Source: Anaerolineales bacterium
GTDB lineage: Bacteria; Chloroflexota; Anaerolineae; Anaerolineales; RBG-16-64-43
Length of the DNA stretch: 64,000 bases
NCBI GenBank assembly: GCA_016932475.1
Contig: JAFGCU010000026.1
Location: 1-64,000, forward strand
Direction: 5' to 3'
Positions within the stretch are counted from its first letter, which is position 1, and each line of letters starts with the position of its first letter. The position numbers were made by a program, and so were the translations under genes. Positions 8,195 through 17,965 of this stretch are shown here, one piece after another. The notes beneath the pieces were generated by a model. It had not been told where the DNA came from and made no database searches. It saw only the letters and a program-made list of their open reading frames with translations.

Positions 8195-9183
8195 AAGTCG
8201 TCCTGCCGATGGCCGGTTTTGGAACGCGCCTACGTCCGCTCACTTGGAGCAAACCGAAACCCCTGGTCCAGGTTGCGGGAAAGGCGATTCTCGGGCATGT
8301 TCTGGATATGTTCTGCCGACTGCCGGATCTGGAAGAAGTGGTGTTCATCGTCGGGTTTCTCGGCGAACAGGTGCAGGATTACGTACACCGGACATATCCG
8401 GATCTGAAAGCCAGCTATGTCGAGCAGAAGGACCTGCTCGGACAATCGCAGGCGCTGTGGCTTGCCCGGGATCACTTGAAAGGTCCGGTCATCATCTCGT
8501 TCGTGGATACCCTGATGGATACCGACTTCGCCAGGGCGATCCGGAACCGGAAGCATGCCGTCGCGTGGGTCAAGCATGTGGAGGACCCGCGGCGTTTTGG
8601 GGCGGCGACAATCGGCCCGGACGGGCGGGTGAAGCGCCTGGTGGAGAAACCTTCGACGATGGACAACAAGCTGGTTGTGGTGGGGACGTATTACCTGCCG
8701 TCGGGAGCCGGGCTGGTCGGGGCCATCCAGCGGCAGATGGAGCGGGGGGAAACGATCGGGGAGGAATACTATCTGGCGGACGCGCTGAACCTTATGCTGG
8801 CGGACGGGATGCACATGGAAGTGGAGGAAGTGGCGCACTGGGAGGACTGCGGCAAACCGGAAACCCTGCTGCATGCGAACCGCTGGCTGCTGGAGCGCAG
8901 CCATGGAAATTCCGCGCCCTCGGGCAAAGACGGGGTGGTGATCGTGCCGCCGGTGTTCATCGATCCGGATGCGGTGGTGGAGCAGTCGGTCATCGGCCCG
9001 AATGTGTCGCTCGCCGCCGGCTGCCGGGTGGAACAATCGATCATCCGCGATTCGATCGTCGATGAGAAGGCGGAAATCGCCCGGATGGTGGTGTCGGAGT
9101 CGCTGATCGGATCCCAAGCCAAGCTGCTCGGAAAATTCGAAACCTTCCTAGTGGGGGATTCCTCCGAAATGCGGATGGGATGA
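8191..9183 (+). CDS. sugar-phosphate nucleotidyltransferase
   Basis: The 330-residue protein begins with the nucleotidyltransferase signature MAGFGTRLRPLTWSKPKPL, which binds the NTP. A Rossmann-like catalytic domain covers about residues 1-235. Hexapeptide left-handed beta-helix turns at the C-terminus (IGPNVSLAAGCRVEQSIIRD) suggest oligomerisation. It resembles glucose-1-phosphate thymidylyltransferase or UDP-glucose/GDP-mannose pyrophosphorylases, and the exact sugar and nucleotide cannot be read from sequence. It overlaps gatA and the small gene after it by four bases each, so it belongs to the gatCA operon despite an unrelated role. Confidence 0.85.
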   Translation: MKVVLPMAGFGTRLRPLTWSKPKPLVQVAGKAILGHVLDMFCRLPDLEEVVFIVGFLGEQVQDYVHRTYPDLKASYVEQKDLLGQSQALWLARDHLKGPVIISFVDTLMDTDFARAIRNRKHAVAWVKHVEDPRRFGAATIGPDGRVKRLVEKPSTMDNKLVVVGTYYLPSGAGLVGAIQRQMERGETIGEEYYLADALNLMLADGMHMEVEEVAHWEDCGKPETLLHANRWLLERSHGNSAPSGKDGVVIVPPVFIDPDAVVEQSVIGPNVSLAAGCRVEQSIIRDSIVDEKAEIARMVVSESLIGSQAKLLGKFETFLVGDSSEMRMG

Positions 9184-9413
9184 ACGGGGAGGCCCGGGCC
9201 CCCGAACCGGTGGAATGCTATTCTGGCGCGGAATACGCGGAAGAGCCGCGAAGGTTTCTCTGGGAGGGGGAATGGCGGACGGTAAGCCGGATCATCGCCC
9301 GGCGAAGGCTTCCGGCTGGAAAGCAATTCGTGACAGAAGACGGGCAAGGGGGAAAGTTCACACTGACATACCTGACCGAATGCGGGCAATGGACGATTCG
9401 CCCCGGAGTTTGA
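9180..9413 (+). CDS. small DUF6504-like protein
   Basis: The 77-residue protein has the pattern PEPVECYSG, then RRFLWEGEWRTVSRII, then FTLTYLTECGQWTI. This resembles the compact beta-rich DUF6504 family, in which a conserved Trp-rich core follows a short acidic start. Function is unknown. The start overlaps the stop of the nucleotidyltransferase gene (ATGA), which strongly supports it as a real, co-translated gene. The family name is a recollection from the motif pattern and should be treated as tentative. Confidence 0.6.
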   Translation: MNGEARAPEPVECYSGAEYAEEPRRFLWEGEWRTVSRIIARRRLPAGKQFVTEDGQGGKFTLTYLTECGQWTIRPGV

Positions 9414-9445
9414 GCCTCTGTTCGAAATTCTTTTTCGAGGACAGC

Positions 9446-10606
9446 ATGCGGAATTTTGTTGCGAAGCGAATCCAATCGGTTCCGCCCTCCGGCATCCGGC
9501 GTTTCTTTGATATCGCCGCCACGATGAAGGACGTTATTTCGCTGGGGATCGGCGAACCGGATTTTGTGACACCCACGCCCATCCTGCGCGCGGGCATTCA
9601 TTCCCTCCGGCTGGGGGACACACATTACACCTCCAACTCGGGCACCATGGAACTGCGCCAGGCGGTCTCGATCCAGATGAAGCACCTGTACGACGTTTCC
9701 TACGACCCGGAGGAGGAAATCTTGATTACGGTCGGAGCGTCGGAAGCCCTCCATCTGGCGCTCTCGGCGATTCTCGATCCGGGCGACGAGGTCATCGTTC
9801 CCGAACCCTGCTTTGTGGCCTATACCCCTGAGGTGGTGTTCGCCGACGGAATTCCGGTGACGGTGCCCACGTATGTGAAGAACGATTTCCAGGTGACCGG
9901 CGAGGAGATTGAGCGGGCGGTGACGCCGCGGACAAAGGCGATCCTGATCGGCTACCCCAACAATCCGACCGGGGCGGTGATGTCGCGCGAGAATCTGGAG
10001 CGGGTGGGCGAGGTCGCGAAAAAAAACGATCTGCTCATCATCTCGGACGAGCTCTACTCCCGGCTGGTTTATCATCGCGAGCACGTATGCGTCCCATCCA
10101 TCCCGGGCTTGCGCGAACGGACGATCCTCGTAAATGGATTCTCCAAGGGATACGCGATGACCGGCTGGCGGCTGGGATACGTCGCGGCGCCGAAGGAATT
10201 AATGGCGGCCATGCGCAAGATTCATCAGTATACGATCATGTCCGCGCCGACCGTGGCGCAGGCGGCCGGATTGGATGCGGTCCTGCATGGTGAGTATTAC
10301 GTGCGTGAGATGCTGGCGGAATACGATCGGCGCCGCGAACTGCTGATCCGGGGACTCAACTCCCTGGGTTTGGATTGTTTCGAACCGCAGGGCGCATTCT
10401 ACGCCTTCCCGTCGGTGGCCAAGACCGGAATGGACGACGAGCAATTCTCCGAAGCGCTGCTGCGCGAGGAGCAGGTGGCGGTGGTTCCGGGATCCGCGTT
10501 CGGCCCGAGCGGCAAGGGGTTTGTCCGCCTGTGCTACGCCACCGCTTACGAAAAAATCGAACAGGCGCTGGATCACATGAAGCGCTTCATGCAGCGGCAC
10601 GGGTAG
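9446..10606 (+). CDS. PLP-dependent class I/II aminotransferase
   Basis: The 386-residue fold-type I aminotransferase has the substrate-loop start SLGIGEPDFVTP and the PLP-site motif YPNNPTGAV. The Schiff-base Lys is in NGFSKGYAMTGWRLGY (about residue 233), and a C-terminal Arg is in GFVRLCYA. It is closest in style to aspartate/aromatic aminotransferases of the Aro8/MalY-independent group; the donor and acceptor cannot be fixed. The ATG at 9446 is chosen because the conserved N-terminus begins there and GAGG precedes it. It lies 24 bases before gatB in the same run. Confidence 0.9.
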   Translation: MRNFVAKRIQSVPPSGIRRFFDIAATMKDVISLGIGEPDFVTPTPILRAGIHSLRLGDTHYTSNSGTMELRQAVSIQMKHLYDVSYDPEEEILITVGASEALHLALSAILDPGDEVIVPEPCFVAYTPEVVFADGIPVTVPTYVKNDFQVTGEEIERAVTPRTKAILIGYPNNPTGAVMSRENLERVGEVAKKNDLLIISDELYSRLVYHREHVCVPSIPGLRERTILVNGFSKGYAMTGWRLGYVAAPKELMAAMRKIHQYTIMSAPTVAQAAGLDAVLHGEYYVREMLAEYDRRRELLIRGLNSLGLDCFEPQGAFYAFPSVAKTGMDDEQFSEALLREEQVAVVPGSAFGPSGKGFVRLCYATAYEKIEQALDHMKRFMQRHG

Positions 10607-10630
10607 GCGGAGCGCGGAGGAGAAGCCGTC

Positions 10631-12094
10631 ATGGAATGGGAACCGGTTGTCGGCCTGGAAGTGCATGCGGAGCTGCGCACCCGCTCGAAGATGTTCTGCG
10701 GATGCGCGGTGGTCGATTCCACCGTGGCCGAGCCGAACACGTCCACCTGCCCGGTCTGCCTGGGAATGCCCGGCAGCCTGCCGGTGATCAACGAACGGGC
10801 GGTGGACCTGGCGCTGCTCGTGGCGCTCGCCCTCGGATGCCGGGTGGAACCGGTGAGTGTTTTTGCGCGCAAGAATTATTTCTACCCGGACCTGCCCAAG
10901 GGATATCAGATTTCACAGTATGAACTGCCGCTGGCGGTTGAGGGCTCGCTGCGGATCGAGGCCGGCGGGGAAACCCGCCCGATCCGTGTCCGCCGCGTGC
11001 ACCTGGAAGAAGACACCGGAAAACTTTCGCATGAGGAAAAACCCGCGCGTTCTCTGGTGGACCTCAACCGCGCCGGCGTCCCGCTGCTGGAGATCGTTTC
11101 GGAACCGGATATGCATTCGGTGGAGGAAGTGAAAGCGTACGCCACCGCGTTGCGCCGGCTGCTGTGTTACCTGGACGTCAACAGCGGCGATATGGAGAAG
11201 GGGGTCATCCGTTTCGAGGCCAATATTTCCCTGCGCCCGAAAGGAACCTCCGAACTGGGAACCCGGGTGGAGGTGAAGAACCTGAACTCGTTCCGCGCGC
11301 TGACGCGATCGATGGAATACGAATTGGACCGGCAGGCGGCCGTCCTTGAAAAGGGCGGTTCGATCCGGCAGGAAACGCTCGGCTGGGATGAAAACGCCGG
11401 CCGGACATACAGCCAGCGCAGCAAGGAAGAAGCGCACGACTACCGGTACTTCCCCGAGCCGGATCTGCCGCCGCTCGAAGCCTCCGCCGAGCGGATAGCC
11501 CGGATCCGGGCCGCGCTTCCGGAACTCCCGGAGGCGGTACGCGAACGGCTGGTGTCCAAGCTGGGATTGAATCGGTACGACGCCGAGGTCATTCTTGCGG
11601 AAAAGGAAACCGTCGATTATTTTGACGAAGTGATCCGGACTTCCGGAGCGCCGGCGCGCGCGGCGGCCACCTGGCTCGGCGGCGATCTTTTCGGCTTATT
11701 AAAAATGCGCAGCATCCCGCTCATGGGCGAGGGCGGGAAGCCAGCTCTTCCGGCGCGGGAGTTCGGCCTGCTGGTTAAAATGATCGCGGACGGGAAAATC
11801 AACGGACCGACCGGGAAGATGCTTTTGGCGGAAATGCTGGATACCGGCAAATCCGCGGACGCGCTGGTCGCGGAACGTGGATTGCAGCAGATTGGCGATG
11901 CGGACACCCTGCGAGCGGCGGTTAGGGCTGTGATTGCGGAAAATCCCGGGCAGGTGGATCAATACCGGAATGGAAAGACGACCGTCATTCAATGGCTGCT
12001 CGGCCAGGTGATGAAAACCACCGGCGGCCGGGCCAATCCGCAGACGGTGCGGCGATTATTGGAGGAGGAACTATCGGATCCGGCGAAGGGGTGA
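10631..12094 (+). CDS. gatB: Asp/Glu-tRNA amidotransferase subunit B
   Basis: The 487-residue GatB is of normal length. The cradle domain opens [20 protein letters not shown] and has zinc-type cysteines (FCGC and CPVC). Conserved stretches such as [15 protein letters not shown] and [13 protein letters not shown] follow. The C-terminal helical and YqeY-like tail ends near RRLLEEEL. It binds the misacylated tRNA and activates its side-chain carboxylate for amidation with ammonia from GatA. Having gatB in the same run as gatC and gatA, but split by three unrelated genes, is an unusual layout. Confidence 0.96.
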   Translation: MEWEPVVGLEVHAELRTRSKMFCGCAVVDSTVAEPNTSTCPVCLGMPGSLPVINERAVDLALLVALALGCRVEPVSVFARKNYFYPDLPKGYQISQYELPLAVEGSLRIEAGGETRPIRVRRVHLEEDTGKLSHEEKPARSLVDLNRAGVPLLEIVSEPDMHSVEEVKAYATALRRLLCYLDVNSGDMEKGVIRFEANISLRPKGTSELGTRVEVKNLNSFRALTRSMEYELDRQAAVLEKGGSIRQETLGWDENAGRTYSQRSKEEAHDYRYFPEPDLPPLEASAERIARIRAALPELPEAVRERLVSKLGLNRYDAEVILAEKETVDYFDEVIRTSGAPARAAATWLGGDLFGLLKMRSIPLMGEGGKPALPAREFGLLVKMIADGKINGPTGKMLLAEMLDTGKSADALVAERGLQQIGDADTLRAAVRAVIAENPGQVDQYRNGKTTVIQWLLGQVMKTTGGRANPQTVRRLLEEELSDPAKG

Positions 12095-12122
12095 TTGGTT
12101 TTTCCATGCGGAAGGGTATTTT

Positions 12123-13673
12123 ATGAAATCCGGAATAAAAATTATCGCAATCGTTGCGGCGGTTGGCACAGTATGCGGGGCGGGTTGCGCCTTTGCATTT
12201 TTGTTATTCATCCTCTTCCGGGGTTTGACCGGGATTCCCTCGGGCACAATCCCGACTCCCTTGGCGCCCCCCCCGTTTCCTCCCGTTCCCACAGTCGAAA
12301 TAGGCGGATTGCCGACGGAAGAGCGTTCCCCGGCCGATGGATCGCATGCCGGTTCGGGCGGGATTGGGGACCCGTATTATCCGCTGATGGGCAACGGCGG
12401 ATACGATGTTATAAATTACGATTTGTCCATCGATGTGGACATGGAAGTCGAAGAGATCAGCGCCACGGCGGTGATCCTGGCCCGTTCGACGCAGGTCCTT
12501 GGCCGGTTCAACCTGGACCTGGAGGGTTTTGAGATCGGCTCGATTAATGTGGATGGACGCGAGGCGGATTACACGCGCGACCTGGGTGAGTTGATCATCG
12601 TCCCGGCCGCGGAAATTCCCGCCGATACGGATTTCCGGATAGAGATCGCGTATGCGGGCCGGCCGGGCGAAGGCGAGGCATACGGCGGGATGGAATTCCT
12701 GGAAGGCTGGAATTTCTATCCGAATGGCGTGATCGTGGCCGGCGAGCCGACCGGCGCCGAAACCTGGTATCCCTCGAACAATCACCCGCGGGACAAGGCG
12801 ACCTTCGCCTTTCACATCACAGTCGCCAAACCGTTCGTTGTCGCGGCCAATGGGATATTACAGGAACGGATTGATCGGGGAGACCGCTGGACGTACGAAT
12901 GGGTGATGGACGACCCGATGGCCAGCTACCTGGCCACGATCGCCGTCGGCAATTTCGAAATCCGGGAAAAAAAATCCAAAACGGGTGTGCTTATCCGCGA
13001 TTATCTGGATGCGGATATCCGCGGGCAAGTGGAAGATTCCACCGCCGTCCTTCCGGAAGCGCTGGATTTCTTCAGCTCGATCTTCGGACCGTACCCGTTT
13101 GATGCCTGTGGGGTGGTCGTCCATGAATTGGAAATTCCCTTCGCCCTGGAAAACCAGACCCTGATCGTCCTGGGCCATACCTTCGCCTACGAGATCGTGG
13201 TCGTGCATGAACTGGCTCATCAATGGTTCGGTGACAGCGTCAGCGTGGCTTCCTGGAAGGATATTTGGTTGAATGAGGGGTTCGCCTCCTACGCCGAATC
13301 CCTGTGGTGGGAACATACCGAGGGGGCGGACGGTCTGGAAGAAGACATCGTCGGGCGCTACGAGTATGTCAGCGGTATCTCCGACTCGCGGATGGATCCG
13401 ATCGGAGATCCAGGACCGGACCACCTGTTCGATCCGGAAGTCTACGACCGCGGCGCGCTGACCCTGCACGCGCTCCGGTTGAAGGTCGGAGATGAGGCGT
13501 TTTTCCGGATCCTGCGGGATTTCTTCGACCGGTACCGGAACGGGAATGCGGCCATTGCGGATTTCACCGCGCTGGCCGAAGAAATCAGCGGGCAGGAATT
13601 GGATGATTTCTTCCAGTCCTGGCTGTTCGAAACCGCCCTGCCTGACATTCCGGAAATGGGTTTATCCGACTGA
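12123..13673 (+). CDS. M1-family zinc metallopeptidase, membrane anchored
   Basis: The 516-residue protein starts with a hydrophobic anchor (about residues 5-35) and a Pro-rich linker. It then has an aminopeptidase N-like beta-sandwich. The catalytic region carries HELAHQWFG near residue 361 with the downstream Glu in NEGFAS, which completes HExxH-x18-E for zinc. FALENQTL is the counterpart of the GAMEN substrate loop. The C-terminal helical domain of large aminopeptidases is absent, so this is a short M1 form. It probably acts outside the membrane on peptides. Confidence 0.85.
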   Translation: MKSGIKIIAIVAAVGTVCGAGCAFAFLLFILFRGLTGIPSGTIPTPLAPPPFPPVPTVEIGGLPTEERSPADGSHAGSGGIGDPYYPLMGNGGYDVINYDLSIDVDMEVEEISATAVILARSTQVLGRFNLDLEGFEIGSINVDGREADYTRDLGELIIVPAAEIPADTDFRIEIAYAGRPGEGEAYGGMEFLEGWNFYPNGVIVAGEPTGAETWYPSNNHPRDKATFAFHITVAKPFVVAANGILQERIDRGDRWTYEWVMDDPMASYLATIAVGNFEIREKKSKTGVLIRDYLDADIRGQVEDSTAVLPEALDFFSSIFGPYPFDACGVVVHELEIPFALENQTLIVLGHTFAYEIVVVHELAHQWFGDSVSVASWKDIWLNEGFASYAESLWWEHTEGADGLEEDIVGRYEYVSGISDSRMDPIGDPGPDHLFDPEVYDRGALTLHALRLKVGDEAFFRILRDFFDRYRNGNAAIADFTALAEEISGQELDDFFQSWLFETALPDIPEMGLSD

Positions 13674-14048
13674 TGCGCTCGAATGAGGTGAAAGGTCTCC
13701 GCGCGATCTTTGGAATCCGGCTTATTTACTCGTCTCCCTCCGGACACTCCGCGCCATATCTCACCCGGATAGGGTATTGGCCGCGGAAACGGCTATGGTA
13801 AAATCCTCGCGACTTTGGGAAGGCAGGCTGGGTGCTGCAACGGAAAAAACCCGCATCCGCGTTTGTCGTCTTAGAAATCTGCCAAATTTATAACCCACAT
13901 CAAGGACTGCGCCGGTAATCCGCAAGCGTGATAACGGCGCTTAAGTGCTATCTCCACCCGGAGTTACGACAACAGAATATGTCAATCGGTTCTGTCCGGG
14001 CACCCCGCCGCCCGAAAAAACCCCACCACCCAGAAAGGACAAAGAACC
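13674..14048. other. intergenic leader before the Glu-dehydrogenase gene
   Basis: A possible -10 (TAAAAT, about 13798-13803) would give a leader of roughly 240 bases ahead of the dehydrogenase gene. Several short inverted repeats are present, but I recognise no known riboswitch, tRNA or small gene. Confidence 0.3.
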
Positions 14049-15311
14049 ATGAGTGACCCCAATCCTGTGCGGCCCAACCCCTTCACGATTGCTCAACGCC
14101 AGCTCGATGATGCCGCCGCCATCATGAAGCTCGACCCAGCTATTCACGAGCTTCTGCGCTGGCCCCTCCGCGAACTGCACGTAACCCTGCCGGTAAAGAT
14201 GGACGACGGCACCACGAAAGTCTTCCATGGCTTCCGAATCCAATACAACGATGCGCGCGGCCCGACAAAGGGCGGCATCCGCTTTCACATCGGTGAGACG
14301 GTGGACACGGTGCGCGCCCTGGCGGCCTGGATGACCTGGAAAGTGGCCGTGATGGATATCCCGCTCGGCGGCGCCAAGGGTGGCATCATCTGCAACCCAA
14401 AGGCCATGTCGCCGGGTGAAATCGAACGGCTGAGCCGGGCTTACATCCGGCAGGTCGCCCGGATGATCGGCTTGGAGAAGGACGTCCCCGCGCCGGATGT
14501 GTACACCACGCCGCAGATCATGGCATGGATGATGGATGAATTCTCCATGATGCAGGGTTACAACGAATTCGGCGTGATCACCGGCAAGCCGCTCGCCCTC
14601 GGCGGATCCCAGGGACGGGGTGACGCCACCGCGCGCGGCGGCGTGTATTGCCTGCGCGAGGCGCAGAACGTGCTCGGGATCAACCTTAAGGGCGCGACCC
14701 AGGCGATCCAGGGCTACGGGAACGCCGGCACCTTCGCCCACAAGCTGGGCGCCGAGATCCTCGGGCTGAAGACCGTAGCGGTGAGTGATTCCAAGGGCGG
14801 CATCTACACTCCCGACGGATTGGATTACGAGAAGGTATTGGAACACAAGAAGAAGACCGGGTCGGTTGTCGGGTTCCCGGGCACCAAGCCGGTCAGCAAC
14901 AAGGAGCTGCTTGAACTGGATGTGACCGTGCTAACCCCGGCGGCCTTGGACGGCGAGATCACCGCGGAAAACGCACCGCGCGTTAAGGCCAAGCTGATCG
15001 CCGAGCTGGCCAACGGCCCGACCACCCCCGAGGCGGACGCCATTCTGCAAAAAGCCGGCAGCTACGTCATCCCCGATTTTCTCTGCAACGCCGGCGGTGT
15101 CACCGTCTCCTACTTCGAGATGGTGCAGAATGCCTACGATTATTACTGGGATGAAGAGCGGGTGCAACGCCGGCTGGACAAGAAGATGACCACCGCCTTC
15201 CACGCCGTTCACGAGACGGCCCGCAAGTACAAGATCAACAACCGCATGGGGGCCTATATCGTTGCGGTCAGCCGGGTGGCGGAAGCGGTCCGGCTTCGCG
15301 GCTGGGCATAG
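14049..15311 (+). CDS. Glu/Leu/Phe/Val-type dehydrogenase
   Basis: The 420-residue enzyme matches hexameric glutamate dehydrogenase. The N-terminal substrate domain has [10 protein letters not shown] and the catalytic Lys region [19 protein letters not shown]. The C-terminal Rossmann domain has the dinucleotide motif [11 protein letters not shown]. The enzyme reversibly deaminates glutamate to 2-oxoglutarate using NAD or NADP. Coenzyme preference is not readable with confidence. A ribosome binding site (AGAAAGGA) lies before the ATG, and a strong terminator follows, so this is a single-gene unit. Confidence 0.92.
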   Translation: MSDPNPVRPNPFTIAQRQLDDAAAIMKLDPAIHELLRWPLRELHVTLPVKMDDGTTKVFHGFRIQYNDARGPTKGGIRFHIGETVDTVRALAAWMTWKVAVMDIPLGGAKGGIICNPKAMSPGEIERLSRAYIRQVARMIGLEKDVPAPDVYTTPQIMAWMMDEFSMMQGYNEFGVITGKPLALGGSQGRGDATARGGVYCLREAQNVLGINLKGATQAIQGYGNAGTFAHKLGAEILGLKTVAVSDSKGGIYTPDGLDYEKVLEHKKKTGSVVGFPGTKPVSNKELLELDVTVLTPAALDGEITAENAPRVKAKLIAELANGPTTPEADAILQKAGSYVIPDFLCNAGGVTVSYFEMVQNAYDYYWDEERVQRRLDKKMTTAFHAVHETARKYKINNRMGAYIVAVSRVAEAVRLRGWA

Positions 15312-15340
15312 CCCCCGGATTTTTTCAGCAGAGACCGAGG

Positions 15341-15373
15341 AAATGGCCCTTGAAAAAGGGCCATTTCTTTTTT
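15341..15373 (+). terminator. intrinsic terminator of the dehydrogenase gene
   Basis: AAATGGCCC (15341-15349) pairs with GGGCCATTT (15358-15366) around an A-rich loop and is followed by a T tract. It lies 30 bases past the stop codon. Confidence 0.85.
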
Positions 15374-15397
15374 CGGCCGGAGATGCGGATTCGCGCA

Positions 15398-15403
15398 TAT
15401 AAT
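15398..15403 (+). promoter_or_regulatory. -10 element of the PEP/pyruvate-binding gene
   Basis: A perfect TATAAT sits at 15398-15403, right after the preceding terminator. The predicted start is near 15410. This argues against the in-frame ATG at 15402 and for the ATG at 15492. Confidence 0.5.
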
Positions 15404-15491
15404 GGAATGCGGGTTTCCACTTCCGCCGGCTTTTGCAGCCTTTATTTACAAACAGCATCTCATTATCGCAGCGGAGGGGTTTTTTCCGTCG

Positions 15492-17837
15492 ATGCCAGAG
15501 CATCCGCTGGATGTCCCGAAGATCCTTTCCATCCACCTCCAAATCTCCCAGTATCCAATATTGGCGAGGCAGATCCGCCGGCATATGCGCGAGGAGCTGT
15601 ACCGTTACGGCGTCCTTTCGCGCGAACGGCTGGAGGCGGAGGTGCGGGAAAAGGCCGTGCTCTCGCAGAAGCGCGAAGGACTTATCGATCCCATTTCGGA
15701 AGAGAACGACAATATGTGGGAAGAGCGGATGCAGCAAATCCGCGATCACCTCACGGATTTTTATTTTGCGCACAATCTTCCGATCGACCTGTTCGAGACC
15801 CTCATCGAAAAAGTCCTGGCCGAACGAAACCGGCGGCATCCGGAAAGCCGCATCCGTTACTTCAACCCGGAACTGGCGCCGCTCGAACTGTTAATCGAGC
15901 AGTTATCCCGCTACGAACGCCTGCCCGGTGAGCAGCGCGAACCGATCCGTCCACTGCTGGAGGAAATGGCCGTCGTCCTGGTGAAGGCGGTCATCAGCGA
16001 TCACCCGAGATTCGTGCGGATAGCAAAGAATTGGCTCACCGCCGACGATTTTACATTCATCCAATCCCGCATGATCGGTTCGGGCAAGATCGGCGGAAAA
16101 GCCGGCGGCCTGTTTCTGGCCTGGCGGATGCTACGTGCTTCGGCTCCCGATCTGGCCGGGCAGATGACGGTTCCGCGTTCCAGTTTCATCGGCGCGAACG
16201 TGTTCCACGACTTCCTGGCGGCCAATCATTTGGATTATTTCCATCAGAAGTTTAAACCGCTGGATCAGATTCGTGCGGAATACCCGCGGATCCAGGAGGA
16301 ATTTAATCGCGGTTCCCTGCCGGAACCGGTGGAGAGCCGCCTGCGGGAAATCCTGTCTGAATCGGCAAATACTCCGATGATCGTGCGTTCCTCCAGCCTG
16401 CTCGAAGACGGAATCGGGACCGCCTTTGCGGGAAAATACGCATCGGTTTTCTGCCCCAATCAGGGTGCGCCGGATGAAAACTTGCGCGCGCTTTCGGATG
16501 CGGTCCGGCGTGTCTATGCAAGCGTATACGCCCCGGACGCGCTGGCATACCGGCGGCGGATGGAACTTCTGGAAAATGATGAACGCATGGCGGTGCTGCT
16601 GCAGGAAGTGCAGGGCCGGCCGCACGGGGATTATTTCTTCCCGGATATGGCCGGCGTGGCGTTTTCCTACAGCCCGATCATCTGGAATCCGCGGCTGCGC
16701 CGGGAGGAGGGGTTCTGCCGGATCGTGATGGGGCTGGGGACTCGCGCCGTGAACCGTGTCGCGGAGGATTATCCGCGGCTGGTCACGCTCAGCCATCCCG
16801 CCCTGCGTCCGGAAACCACCCCCGCCGAAGTGCGGCGGTACTCGCAAAAAACGGCCGACGTGATCAATCTGCGTTCCGCGGCCTTATCTTCCGTCCCGGT
16901 CGCGGATCTTCTGGATGCGGATTTTCCGGCGCTGGCCTGGCTGGCGTCGGTCGACCAGGGTGATTCGCTAATGCCGGTATTTTCCCTCGGTCCGCAGCTT
17001 TCCCCGGGCCGCATGGTCCCGACCTTTGATAACCTTCTGCAGAAAACCGGTTTCGTCGATCTGCTAAAGGGGTCGCTGTCCACTCTATCCCGGCAGTACG
17101 ATGTGCCGGTCGACGTGGAATTCGCCGCCACGCTGGATCCTTCCTCGATGCCTCCCAAAATCACCTTGCATCTGCTGCAGTGCAGGGTGCAAACCGGTGT
17201 CCGCGAGGGGTTGGCATGCAAGGCTCCGAAAGGGATCGATCCCGAGGATAAATTCTTCGTGGCCACCCGGGTTGTGCCGCAGGGGGCGGTTCAGCAGGTG
17301 CAATACGTCTGCTTTGTCGATCCGGAAGCCTACGGCCGTTTGGCCGATGCCGGAGACAGGAAAGCGGTCGCCGGGATGGTTGGGCAATTAAACAAGGTCT
17401 TGGAAAGCCAGGCCTTTATCCTCATCGGACCGGGGCGCTGGGGATCGGTGGATCCGCTGCTGGGCGTCCCGGTCACGTATGCCGACATCTTTAATACCAA
17501 GGCGCTTGTGGAACTGGCCGTGGAACAGCAAGGCGCCGTCCCCGAACCATCCTACGGCACCCACTTTTTCCAGGATCTGGTGGAGGCGAACATCTTCCCG
17601 GTGGCACTCTACCCGGATCAGCCCGGCGACCTGTTCCGCGGGGATTGGCTGCTGCGGGCGAGGAACTGGATGGAGGATCTCGTCCCGGGGCTCGCCGGGC
17701 CGAAGGATTGCGTGCGGCTGGTGAATATCCCGGGTGAATTCGGCGGCCGCAAGCTGGATATCATGATGGATGGCGAGACGGCGGTGGCGTACCTTGCCCA
17801 ACCGGACGGGAACGGGCGCGCCGGTAATCGCGGCTAA
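15492..17837 (+). CDS. PEP/pyruvate-binding domain protein (PpsA N-domain-like)
   Basis: The 781-residue protein has a PPDK/PEP-synthase-type ATP-grasp domain from about residue 190. Its signature strings are GKIGGKAGGLFLAW and TPMIVRSSSLLEDG, then FAGKYASVF and GDYFFPDMAGVAFSYSP. The N-terminal 180 residues are helical and unassigned. The swivelling phosphohistidine domain and the C-terminal PEP-utilising barrel of true PEP synthase are not recognised, so it may phosphorylate another substrate or act in regulation. The ATG at 15492 follows GGAGGGG; the longer in-frame ATG at 15402 lies inside the -10 box. It is preceded by a terminator and a TATAAT, so it is transcribed alone. Confidence 0.75.
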   Translation: MPEHPLDVPKILSIHLQISQYPILARQIRRHMREELYRYGVLSRERLEAEVREKAVLSQKREGLIDPISEENDNMWEERMQQIRDHLTDFYFAHNLPIDLFETLIEKVLAERNRRHPESRIRYFNPELAPLELLIEQLSRYERLPGEQREPIRPLLEEMAVVLVKAVISDHPRFVRIAKNWLTADDFTFIQSRMIGSGKIGGKAGGLFLAWRMLRASAPDLAGQMTVPRSSFIGANVFHDFLAANHLDYFHQKFKPLDQIRAEYPRIQEEFNRGSLPEPVESRLREILSESANTPMIVRSSSLLEDGIGTAFAGKYASVFCPNQGAPDENLRALSDAVRRVYASVYAPDALAYRRRMELLENDERMAVLLQEVQGRPHGDYFFPDMAGVAFSYSPIIWNPRLRREEGFCRIVMGLGTRAVNRVAEDYPRLVTLSHPALRPETTPAEVRRYSQKTADVINLRSAALSSVPVADLLDADFPALAWLASVDQGDSLMPVFSLGPQLSPGRMVPTFDNLLQKTGFVDLLKGSLSTLSRQYDVPVDVEFAATLDPSSMPPKITLHLLQCRVQTGVREGLACKAPKGIDPEDKFFVATRVVPQGAVQQVQYVCFVDPEAYGRLADAGDRKAVAGMVGQLNKVLESQAFILIGPGRWGSVDPLLGVPVTYADIFNTKALVELAVEQQGAVPEPSYGTHFFQDLVEANIFPVALYPDQPGDLFRGDWLLRARNWMEDLVPGLAGPKDCVRLVNIPGEFGGRKLDIMMDGETAVAYLAQPDGNGRAGNRG

Positions 17838-17840
17838 GCG

Positions 17841-17876
17841 GGCGGCCGGAGGCGGGGAAAATCCCGTCCGGCCGCC
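17841..17876 (+). terminator. GC-rich hairpin after the PEP/pyruvate-binding gene
   Basis: GGCGGCCGGA (17841-17850) pairs with TCCGGCCGCC (17867-17876). There is no T tract, so it may be a weak or Rho-aided terminator or an mRNA 3' stabiliser. A TATACT at 17898-17903 just downstream is a candidate -10 for dnaN. Confidence 0.45.
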
Positions 17877-17965
17877 ACGGAAATCCGCGAGTCGTTGTAT
17901 ACTCAGTACCATCCGGGGGAGACTGCACCAAAGAAAGACAATGCCGCGCGAAGGAGATGACGTTC

